Positions 57,300 to 64,000 of a DNA stretch of 64,000 bases are shown one piece after another. The stretch is from SG8-30 sp964406445 (GTDB lineage Bacteria > Pseudomonadota > Gammaproteobacteria > Steroidobacterales > Steroidobacteraceae): NCBI GenBank assembly GCA_964406445.1, contig CAYORU010000002.1:186001-250000 (forward strand), in the 5' to 3' direction. Position 1 is the stretch's first letter; each line of letters starts with the position of its first letter. The notes beneath the pieces were generated by a model, which did no database searches, had not been told where the DNA came from, and saw only the letters and a list, made by a program, of their open reading frames with translations. A program made the position numbers and the translations under genes.

Positions 57300-60200
57300 G
57301 TGAATTCGAGAACGCCTCTTGCCCGGGCCGTCAGCCTCGCCCTGGCGGCCGCCGCGCTCGGCGCGAACCATGCTGCCGTCGCGCAGGACAGCGACCCGGC
57401 CGCTCGCGGCCAGGAACCTGCCATGGAAGAAGTCGTCGTCACCGGCTCGCGGATCCGGCGCGACACCTTCTCGGCGCCGCAGCCCATGGATGTGATCGCC
57501 CCGGAGCAGGCATTCGTGCAGGGCGTGGGCAGCATCAGCTCGCTGCTGCAGTCGGGCACCACGGCGGCGGGCTCGCCGCAAGTGACGGCTGCGACTTCCT
57601 CCGCGTTCGTCCAGGCCGGCGGCACCGGTGCCCAGACGCTCTCCTTGCGTGGTCTAGGCGCCAATCGCACCCTCGTGCTGCTGAACGGCCGTCGGGCAGG
57701 GCCAGCCGGCACGCGCGGCGAAGTCTCGTCGTTCGACTTCAACGTCCTGCCGCTGTCCGTGATCGAGCGCGTGGAGATCCTGAAGGACGGGGCCTCGTCG
57801 ATCTACGGCTCGGATGCGGTCGCCGGTGTCGTCAACATCATCACGAAGACCGGCGAGGGCCTCGACATCGACGCCTACTACTCGGCACCGCAGCGCAGCG
57901 GCGGGGAGGAGGGGCGGTTCAACGTTTCCTGGGGCAAGAACTTCGAGCGCGGCCGCTTCCGCGTGACGGCGGACTACCACAAGGAGGAGGAACTCGCCCG
58001 CGGCGACCGGAGCTGGTTCCGCTGCGCCGAGCAGTACATCTTCAGCCCGACCACGGGGGAGCGTCGCGACGTCGTCGATCCGCGCACCAACAACCCGGCC
58101 TGCCGCGACCTGCTGTGGGGCCACGTCTGGCTGTACAACTACCAGACCTTCTTCGGCAGCTCGAACGTGCCGACCCGGACGCGCACGCTGGGCCAGTTCG
58201 ACTATGACGGCGACCTCGGCAACTACATCCCGCCGATCGCCGTGGACCCCGGCCAGCCCCAGTTCCTGACCACGCCGCCCGGCTGGTTCCTCGTGAACTA
58301 CGATCGCCGGTCCGACTCGGTCGCGAACATGGACCACCCGTTCCAGGATGCCGAGTCCCTGAACCCCGAGGTCGAGCGCACGACTTTCTTCGCCGATGGC
58401 GAGTTCGAGATCGCCGACGGCCTCACCGCCTATGGCGAAGTCCTCCTCAACCGTCGCAAGACCAAGGCCAACAGCTATCGGCAGTTCTGGACCTACATCT
58501 ACAGCTCGAACTTCGACTTCGTGGACTTCACCCCCGGCGTGGGTGGCAGCCCTGCGAGCCAGGGCTGGGGCGGTGCGGTGTGGCTGTCGCCGACCCCGAT
58601 CACCGACCACAGCGGCGACGAGATCACCGTCGATTACCAGCGCTTCGTCGCCGGGCTGAGGGGCGGCATCGGCCCGCGCTGGAACTGGGAGGCGTCGGCT
58701 CAGTACTCGAAGTCGGAAGGCGACTACGTCAACAAGCAGATCTACAACGATTCGATCGAGGACTACTGGTTCCAGACGACGGCGACCTGCGCCGACTGGG
58801 CGCCGACCACCTCCGTCCGCGGCGCACCCTGCGTCGACGTTCCATGGCTCGACCCGCAGTTCCTCGCAGGCAACATCTCGGCGCCGGTGCGCGATTTCCT
58901 GTTCGGCGTCGAGAGGGGCAACACCGAGTACACGCAGTGGACCGTCGAGGCCTACGTCACCGGTCCCGTGTTCGACCTTCCTGCCGGGCCGGTGAGCATC
59001 GCCATCGGCGCGCAGTACCAGGAGGACGAGATTCGCGACGTGCCAGGCGAGATCACCCGCGCAGGGAACGCCTGGGGGAACACCTCGGCCGGCATCACCG
59101 CGGGTGACGACAACACCCAGGCAGTCTTCGCCGAGGTCGAGATTCCTCTGGTCGCGGACAAGCCCTTCATGCGCGCCGTGACGCTGACGGCTTCGGGCCG
59201 CTACAACGAAGTCGACTCGTACGGCAGCGGCGATACGTACAAGGTCGGCCTCAACTGGCAGATCAACGACTCCTGGCGGATCCGCGCCAGCCAGGGCACG
59301 TCATTCCGCACGCCGGCGCTGTTCGAGCTCTACCTGGCCGACCAGACGAGCTTCGAGGACCAGCGGGCGGTCGACCCCTGCATCGGCTGGGGCGACGCGC
59401 TCGCCGCGGGCCAGATCTCCCAGCGGGTCGCCGACAACTGCTCTGCCGACGGGATTGCCCCGGACTTCGGCGGCGGGGTCATCTCGGCGGAGATCACGAC
59501 TGGCGGCGGATTGGGCGTGCTGAAGGCGGAGACGTCCGACTCGTTCACCGCGGGCATCGTCTGGACGCCGACCTTCGCCGAGCTGTCCGTGTCGCTCGAC
59601 TACTTCGACATCGAGGTGAAGGACGAGGTCGGCTCCCTCGAGCCTGACCAGATCGTGGGCGGCTGCTACACCTCGAATTTCTTCCCGGACGACCCGCTCT
59701 GCGACCTGTTCCGCCGCCGTGGCCCTCAGGATGCGGTGAACGACCAGGGCATCGACGACATCTCGGCGAGCTTCATCAACATCAACTCGCAGCAGAACGA
59801 GGGCATCGACCTCACGGCGATCTGGCGGCTGCAGGCAGGGCAGCTCGGCAGCCTGACGCTCGAGACCCAGCACACCTACCAGTTGACCCAGAAGCGGGGG
59901 CTGTTCGAGGGAACCGTGGAGGACCTCAACGGCCTGCTCGGCGAGCCGAAGTGGGTCGGGCGCCTCAACGCCACCCTCGACCGCGGTCCGTGGACCTTCT
60001 TCTGGGGGATCAACATGGTGGGTGATTCCTCGAGCGAGCGCGAGAACGACGGGAACACCACGACGTATCGCGGCGAAACAGTCCGTGTGGTGCTCAAGAC
60101 CGACAGGGTCTTCTACCACAACGCCTCGGTGTCCCGTGAATTCGGCGAGGGCCTGAAGGCGATCGTCGGCGTCTCCAACGTGTTCGACGAGGAGCCGCCG

Positions 60201-60323
60201 CAGATCACGACCCTTGCGACCGACGCGGACGCATTCGTGACGACGGTGGGCAACTCGGCTTTCGAAACGCAGTACGACTGGTTCGGGCGCCGGTTCTTCC
60301 TGAACCTGACCAAGACGTTCTGA
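57300..60323 (+). CDS. TonB-dependent outer-membrane receptor
   Basis: A 1007-residue receptor. It starts with a signal peptide (SLALAAAALGANHAAVAQ), then a TonB-box-like MEEVVVTGSRIRRDTFSAPQ and a plug domain with LSLRGLGANRTLVLLNGRRA and VERVEILKDGASSIYGSDAV. The C-terminal barrel strands alternate and the protein ends in Phe (NLTKTF), as needed for barrel assembly. The plug/TonB-box form is that of receptors for large or peptide/saccharide-like substrates. GTG 57300 is preceded by GGGAGG. A sulfotransferase gene follows after a terminator, and a second receptor lies beyond it. Confidence 0.95.
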   Translation: MNSRTPLARAVSLALAAAALGANHAAVAQDSDPAARGQEPAMEEVVVTGSRIRRDTFSAPQPMDVIAPEQAFVQGVGSISSLLQSGTTAAGSPQVTAATSSAFVQAGGTGAQTLSLRGLGANRTLVLLNGRRAGPAGTRGEVSSFDFNVLPLSVIERVEILKDGASSIYGSDAVAGVVNIITKTGEGLDIDAYYSAPQRSGGEEGRFNVSWGKNFERGRFRVTADYHKEEELARGDRSWFRCAEQYIFSPTTGERRDVVDPRTNNPACRDLLWGHVWLYNYQTFFGSSNVPTRTRTLGQFDYDGDLGNYIPPIAVDPGQPQFLTTPPGWFLVNYDRRSDSVANMDHPFQDAESLNPEVERTTFFADGEFEIADGLTAYGEVLLNRRKTKANSYRQFWTYIYSSNFDFVDFTPGVGGSPASQGWGGAVWLSPTPITDHSGDEITVDYQRFVAGLRGGIGPRWNWEASAQYSKSEGDYVNKQIYNDSIEDYWFQTTATCADWAPTTSVRGAPCVDVPWLDPQFLAGNISAPVRDFLFGVERGNTEYTQWTVEAYVTGPVFDLPAGPVSIAIGAQYQEDEIRDVPGEITRAGNAWGNTSAGITAGDDNTQAVFAEVEIPLVADKPFMRAVTLTASGRYNEVDSYGSGDTYKVGLNWQINDSWRIRASQGTSFRTPALFELYLADQTSFEDQRAVDPCIGWGDALAAGQISQRVADNCSADGIAPDFGGGVISAEITTGGGLGVLKAETSDSFTAGIVWTPTFAELSVSLDYFDIEVKDEVGSLEPDQIVGGCYTSNFFPDDPLCDLFRRRGPQDAVNDQGIDDISASFININSQQNEGIDLTAIWRLQAGQLGSLTLETQHTYQLTQKRGLFEGTVEDLNGLLGEPKWVGRLNATLDRGPWTFFWGINMVGDSSSERENDGNTTTYRGETVRVVLKTDRVFYHNASVSREFGEGLKAIVGVSNVFDEEPPQITTLATDADAFVTTVGNSAFETQYDWFGRRFFLNLTKTF

Positions 60324-60354
60324 TCGGCTCGGCCGGCGGAGACGGCTAGAATCG

Positions 60355-60390
60355 AGGCGTGCCGGAGTCTTCGGCACGCCTCTCTTCTTT
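60355..60390 (+). terminator. rho-independent terminator after the TonB receptor
   Basis: A 10-base stem aggcgtgccg / cggcacgcct with a seven-base loop gagtctt, followed by the T-rich tctcttcttt. It lies 31 bases after the receptor stop codon and before the sulfotransferase start. Confidence 0.85.
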
Positions 60391-60407
60391 GGCAACGGGG
60401 TAGGCGC

Positions 60408-61196
60408 ATGATGCCGAGAGTCATGGCCAGGGCGGACAATCTGGACGAGTTGAACCGCGGGTTCGCCCAGCGCCCGCTCGCCGTGCCGGTGTTCATGAAC
60501 AGCGTGCCCAAGTGCGGCACGCACCTGATGCGCAACATCCTGAGGATGTTCGTGCCGCCCGAGCAGCAGCACCACGCACAATTCATCCAGCACGCCATCC
60601 TGAGGCAGCACCTCCACGCCTTTTCCAGGACGGCGCCGCGGCTGTCGTGGGGCCACCTGTTCTTCTCGGACGAGGCTGCGATCGCCTTGCGGCCGGTGCG
60701 GCACCTGCTGCTGGTGCGCGATCCCTACGACTGGGTGCTGGCCCGCGCGCGCTTCTTCCTTTCCGACAACTTCCAGGCCCAGCTGGAGCACCTGAAGGGC
60801 GGCAAGGTCTCGATGGAGGAGATGCTCAACATGATGATCTTCGGCATCCACGACAGGATGCCGGCCATGGGCGACATCTTCCTCCACAACGCCGTCGCGT
60901 GGATGGGCACCCAGGCACGGATGCTCCGCTTCGAGGACCTGCTCGGCCACGTCAAGGACCTCGACGCGCCCGCGGCGGAGGGCTTTTTCCACGAGCTTTT
61001 CGGCTTCTGCGGCATCGAGCTTCCGGCGGACTGGCGTGAGCGCGTGCGGATCGGCTCCGATCCGAAGCAGAGCGGCACGGCTCGGGAGAACCTGGTCGGG
61101 GTGGCGGCCGAGATTCCCGCCTCGCTGCCGGACATCCAGAGGCGGCTGGTGGATTTCGCCGCTCCGGGCCTGCGCGCGCTGCTCGGCTACGCCTGA
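60408..61196 (+). CDS. sulfotransferase-domain protein
   Basis: A 262-residue protein with the sulfotransferase fold. The PAPS 5'-phosphosulfate loop is visible in FMNSVPKCGTHLMRNILRM (Lys in the loop) and the 3'-phosphate region in LLLVRDPYDWVLARARFF (Arg, with Asp-Pro after it). Such enzymes move sulfate from PAPS to hydroxyl groups of proteins, sugars or small molecules; the acceptor is unknown. Its place between two TonB receptors and next to a TPR/oxygenase gene suggests a tailored surface or secreted substrate. ATG 60408 gives MMPRVMARADNLDELNRGFA; a later Met is possible. Confidence 0.85.
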   Translation: MMPRVMARADNLDELNRGFAQRPLAVPVFMNSVPKCGTHLMRNILRMFVPPEQQHHAQFIQHAILRQHLHAFSRTAPRLSWGHLFFSDEAAIALRPVRHLLLVRDPYDWVLARARFFLSDNFQAQLEHLKGGKVSMEEMLNMMIFGIHDRMPAMGDIFLHNAVAWMGTQARMLRFEDLLGHVKDLDAPAAEGFFHELFGFCGIELPADWRERVRIGSDPKQSGTARENLVGVAAEIPASLPDIQRRLVDFAAPGLRALLGYA

Positions 61197-61210
61197 CACA
61201 CCGTCGCATC

Positions 61211-61379
61211 GAACCAGAGGGGACATTCGCTTCCACTTTGCCTCGAACCAGAGGGGACATTCGCCTCCACTTTGCCGCGGGCGCCACCAGCCCTCTCGGA
61301 ACCGACGAAGTGGTGGCGAATGTCCCCTCCAGCTTGCGAATCGGCAAACTCGAAGCGAATGTCCCCTCTAGTTTGCGGG
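61211..61379. repeat. cluster of four copies of the gaatgtcccct repeat
   Basis: Copies lie at about 61211-61241 and 61244-61276 (reverse, gaaccagaggggacattcgc) and about 61307-61337 and 61343-61379 (forward, gcgaatgtcccctc). The two reverse and two forward copies make an inverted arrangement centred near 61290. The last copy supplies the stop codon of the convergent TPR/oxygenase gene (complement of cta at 61368-61370). The same core lies at 54982-55018. The stretch between the sulfotransferase end and this gene holds nothing else. Confidence 0.85.
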
Positions 61380-63203
61380 CTTCGTGACCACGTCGAAGGC
61401 AATGGTCAGGCGCGGCTCGTCGGTGGTGATCGGCGTGGTGCCGTGCCACATGTAGGATGGGAACAGCACCAGCCGGCCGGGCCGTGGCTGGATGATGCGC
61501 TCTGGCAGCGCGCCCGGCACAGGAAAGCGCGGCTCGCCGAACTTGATCCAGCCGCTCTTCGCCTCGACGTCGGCGACGTCCGCGGGCGTGTGCACGTAGT
61601 AGGCGGAGCTCAGCCAGCCGGCCGGGTGGATGTGGTTCACGTGGAAGCCGCCACGCCGCAGGCGGACCGACCAGCCGCTGTCGATGGCCGATTCGCCGAG
61701 GTTGCGCGCCTCGAGCGGATGCGCCGGATCGCGGCCGACGGCGGCCCGGTAGTCGGCGATCGGCGCCTCGATCGCGGCGACGAAGGCCTGGATCAGCGGG
61801 TGCGGGTCGCCGAGCAGGTTGCCGGCTGTCTGCGTGCCGCTGCGCAGGCTCTGGTCGAGCGGGTGGGCGTCGAAACGGTGGCGCGACTCGAGCAGCTCGG
61901 CGAGCGCCGCGTTGAATTCCTGCATGCTCGCGTAGCCCGCCGGCGGCTCTAGGTCGTAGGGCCGGACGAAGCGCTCGAAGTCGTAGAGCCTGGCGTAGCC
62001 CGGATCGGCCAGGAGGCGCGCGGCGACGGCCTCGTGCGCGATCGGCTCGAGGGCGGCGGGATCGCGCTCCCGGAGCCTGCGGATCACGGGCCAGGCTTCG
62101 TCCGGCCGGCCGGCGCAGAGCAGGATGCTGGCGAGCGCGTTGCCGAGCGCCGGGTCGTCCGGGCGCGCGGCGAGCGCCCGCCGGGCCGGCTCGACGGCCG
62201 CCGTGGGCCGCCCGGCTGCACGCAGGGTCAGCGCGAGGCCCCCCAGCAGGGCGGGCTCGGGGCCGATCACCGTGAGCGCCGCCTCGAACGCCGCCGCCGC
62301 CGCCTCGTGCTCGCCCGCCTCGCGCAGCATGGTCGCGTAGGTCAGCCGCGGCCGCGCGTCGCCCGGGCGCGCCTCAATGACCTCCCTGAGGCCGCGGGCG
62401 AAGTCCGGGTCGCCGCGCATGAAGCGGAGTTTCGCGAGCAGCGCGTGGGTTTCCAGATCCCCTGGCGCCGACGCCAGCGCGATACCGAACTCGCGCTCGG
62501 CCTCGTCGAGCCGGCCGAGCTCGCTCAGCGCTCGCGCGCGGGCGAGGTGCAGCGGTCGGCCGCCCGCTCCGCGGGCGGCCGCTTCATCGAAGGCTGCGAG
62601 GGCCTCGGCCGCGCGGCCCGTTCGCGACAGCAGGTTGCCGAGGTTGTGGCGTGCGTAGCCGAGGCCGGGGGCGAGGTCGATCGCGCGGCGGTAGGCAGCC
62701 TCCGCCTCCGCGAGCCGCTCCTGGGCCGCCAGCGCGGCGCCGAGCGCCGCCCAGGCCTCGCCGTCGCCGGACCCGGCGGCGATCAGCGCACGCAATTCCT
62801 GCTCGGCAGCCGCCGCATGGCCGGCGCCGGTCAGCAGCCGGCCGAGCGCCAGCCGCGCAGGCCGGAAAGTCGGGTCCAGCTGCATCGCGTAGCGGTAGGA
62901 CCGCTCAGCCTCGGCGACCCGGCCGGTGGCGCCGAGCAGGTTGCCGTAGTTGGCGTAGAAGTCGGGCCGGTGGGGTGCGAGCGCGAGGCTCTCGCGAATC
63001 AGCGGCTCGGCGCCGGCCTCGTCGCCGCGGCGGCGGCGCAGCAGCGCCAGCAGGTGGACGGCGTCGGGCGAGTGCGGCGCCAGGCCGACGGCCCGGCGGC
63101 AGAGCGTCTCCGCCTCCTCGAGGCTGCCCCGGCCCATCAGCGCATGGGCCTTCTGCAGCAGGGCGAGCACTACGCCGGGGGCGGTCGGGGGAGGCGCGTT
63201 CAT
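61368..63203 (-). CDS. TPR protein with C-terminal 2-oxoglutarate/Fe(II) oxygenase domain
   Basis: A 611-residue protein. About eleven TPR-like repeats run from residue 10 to about 390 (for example AEAAYRRAIDLAPGLGYARH and AERSYRYAMQLDPTFRPARL). The last about 200 residues form a 2-oxoglutarate-dependent oxygenase domain: iron-site His in GFHVNHIHPAGWLSSAYYVH, a second His in LFPSYMWHGTTPITTDEPRL and the 2OG-binding Arg near RLTIAFDVVT. It may hydroxylate a protein or peptide docked on the TPR part. The gene is convergent with the sulfotransferase. Its stop lies within a dispersed repeat. Confidence 0.88.
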   Translation of the reverse strand: MNAPPPTAPGVVLALLQKAHALMGRGSLEEAETLCRRAVGLAPHSPDAVHLLALLRRRRGDEAGAEPLIRESLALAPHRPDFYANYGNLLGATGRVAEAERSYRYAMQLDPTFRPARLALGRLLTGAGHAAAAEQELRALIAAGSGDGEAWAALGAALAAQERLAEAEAAYRRAIDLAPGLGYARHNLGNLLSRTGRAAEALAAFDEAAARGAGGRPLHLARARALSELGRLDEAEREFGIALASAPGDLETHALLAKLRFMRGDPDFARGLREVIEARPGDARPRLTYATMLREAGEHEAAAAAFEAALTVIGPEPALLGGLALTLRAAGRPTAAVEPARRALAARPDDPALGNALASILLCAGRPDEAWPVIRRLRERDPAALEPIAHEAVAARLLADPGYARLYDFERFVRPYDLEPPAGYASMQEFNAALAELLESRHRFDAHPLDQSLRSGTQTAGNLLGDPHPLIQAFVAAIEAPIADYRAAVGRDPAHPLEARNLGESAIDSGWSVRLRRGGFHVNHIHPAGWLSSAYYVHTPADVADVEAKSGWIKFGEPRFPVPGALPERIIQPRPGRLVLFPSYMWHGTTPITTDEPRLTIAFDVVTKPAN

Positions 63204-63250
63204 GGCGGCGCCTGCGATTGTAGTCGAGCCGGCGGCGCCGGCCGGGCAGC

Positions 63251-63280
63251 AAAAAGGGGCGGCAGTTGCCTGCCGCCCCC
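63251..63280 (-). terminator. terminator of the downstream TonB receptor
   Basis: On the minus strand, a stem ggggcggcag/ctgccgcccc with a four-base loop is followed by five T. It lies just after the stop codon of the receptor at 63307 and before the start of the TPR/oxygenase gene, so it should end the receptor transcript. Confidence 0.85.
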
Positions 63281-63306
63281 GGTGAGAATCACCGTCTGCA
63301 GTTCGA

Positions 63307-64000
63307 TCAGAACTTGAAGTTCACCGACGCGAAGAAGCGGCGGCCGATCACGTCGTAGAGCGACGGCTCGGTGCCCGACTGCACGTTCGGCGCGTAGGTC
63401 GGCGGATCCTCGTTGGTCGCGTTGTTGAGGCCGAGGCGGATCGACGAGTTGCCGAGGAAGTCCATGTTGTACGTGACGCCGATGTCGAGGTAGGTCATGG
63501 ACTTCACGCCCGTCGGCTGGGTCTCGCCGAGGAACTGCACCGAGGCGCGGTTCTTCATGCTGTCGATCCAGCGGATGCGGGCATCGAAGTCGAAATCCCC
63601 GATCGAGTACTTGCCGTTCAGGTTCCACTTGATCTCGGGGAAGCTCGAGCCCAGGCCCGATCCGAAGTACGCCACCGTGCCGGCATAGTCGATCACCGGC
63701 AGGCCGGGCAGCTCCTGCTGCTCGGCCGACAGCGTGTACTGCAGGTTCCAGTCGAGCCGCAGCTTGCCGACCGGCAGGTCGGTGGCATAGCCCACCGCCA
63801 GCGCGATGCCGTCGCCCTGCAGCACGCCGCCGTTCTCGCCGGGGTAGGTGCCGTCCGGGTTCGGGCCGGAGATGAACAGGATGTCGCCGCCGAAGCGGAC
63901 GAGGCCTGCGCAGGACTCGTACGTCGCGCTGTAGGTCGGGTTGTTGCCGTAGTAGTTGTAGCAGTCCGCCGTGATGACGTTGACGTCAGGCGTGAGGATC
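63307..64000 (-). CDS. TonB-dependent receptor, C-terminal part
   Basis: The reading frame is open to the window edge, so about 230 C-terminal residues are present. They are beta-barrel strands of an outer-membrane receptor, with patterns LRLDWNLQYTLSAEQQELPG, DARIRWIDSM, TYLDIGVTYNMDFLGNSSIR and the C-terminal RFFASVNFKF ending in Phe. A Cys pair in the N-terminal part (TADCYNYYGNN and YESCAGLVRF) is seen in some peptide- or carbohydrate-type receptors. It resembles the receptor at 57300 in type. The substrate is unknown. Confidence 0.88.
   Translation of the reverse strand, partial: ILTPDVNVITADCYNYYGNNPTYSATYESCAGLVRFGGDILFISGPNPDGTYPGENGGVLQGDGIALAVGYATDLPVGKLRLDWNLQYTLSAEQQELPGLPVIDYAGTVAYFGSGLGSSFPEIKWNLNGKYSIGDFDFDARIRWIDSMKNRASVQFLGETQPTGVKSMTYLDIGVTYNMDFLGNSSIRLGLNNATNEDPPTYAPNVQSGTEPSLYDVIGRRFFASVNFKF

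Overview
High-GC (about 70%) DNA that looks like a chromosomal window of a pseudomonadotal bacterium. A gammaproteobacterial relative is my best guess, from the ubiquinone genes (Coq7-like, UbiG), a 14-gene nuo operon on a ubiquinone-type respiratory plan, TonB-dependent receptors and RluF. The species cannot be named from the sequence alone. Genes are densely packed; many operon neighbours overlap by 4 bases (ATGA/GTGA/TTGA), and GTG/TTG starts are common. No rRNA, tRNA, CRISPR array, phage or insertion-sequence gene was seen.

Layout. 1-5271 (+): an apparent single operon of an Ldh_2-family dehydrogenase (5' end cut off), a SlcC-like sulfolactate dehydrogenase, a YeiH-type sulfate exporter, GlpD and GlpK. 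This pairs sulfolactate oxidation with glycerol use and may serve sulfolipid head-group breakdown. 5336-5883: a nucleotidyltransferase pseudogene with a nonsense codon, a 12-base duplication and a frameshift. 6081-10840: SLC13 transporter, CDF metal exporter and a DUF349 protein. 10835-23899 (-): complete nuoA-N operon with an unusually short NuoG. 24036-29306: TerB-like, orphan HicA-like, a small basic protein, an ABC exporter, a Rieske-flavodoxin fusion and TerC. 29349-33776: YebC-like regulator, a toxin-antitoxin pair flanked by inverted copies of a structured palindromic repeat, pirin, NnrU, RluF and a CBS protein.

33879-35471: a VOC-domain/class III cyclase fusion and a small lipoprotein cytochrome c. 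35472-43971 (-): M3 peptidase, esterase, then an electron-transfer group: an ImcH-like 6-haem NapC/NirT cytochrome, a CbcL-like protein with 11 CxxCH motifs and a cytochrome b domain, and a thioredoxin-DsbD-like membrane protein. 44062-49519: zinc-ribbon protein, bactofilin, crotonase, fatty-acid desaturase, S41 protease lipoprotein, zinc-ribbon protein and DUF1330. 49560-53085: Coq7-like and UbiG (overlapping), KamA-like radical SAM enzyme, DnaQ-type exonuclease. 53090-56999 (-): cNMP/CBS/DUF294 protein with a two-component sodium:solute (acetate-type) symporter.

57300-64000: two TonB-dependent receptors bracket a sulfotransferase and a TPR/2-oxoglutarate oxygenase, which looks like a modification-plus-uptake module. 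A short dispersed repeat occurs five times: once just after the symporter gene and four times between the sulfotransferase and the oxygenase. The most interesting leads are the combined sulfolactate/glycerol operon, the repeat-flanked toxin-antitoxin unit with compensatory stem changes, the ImcH/CbcL pair, the VOC-cyclase and Rieske-flavodoxin fusions, and the sulfotransferase/oxygenase/receptor module.
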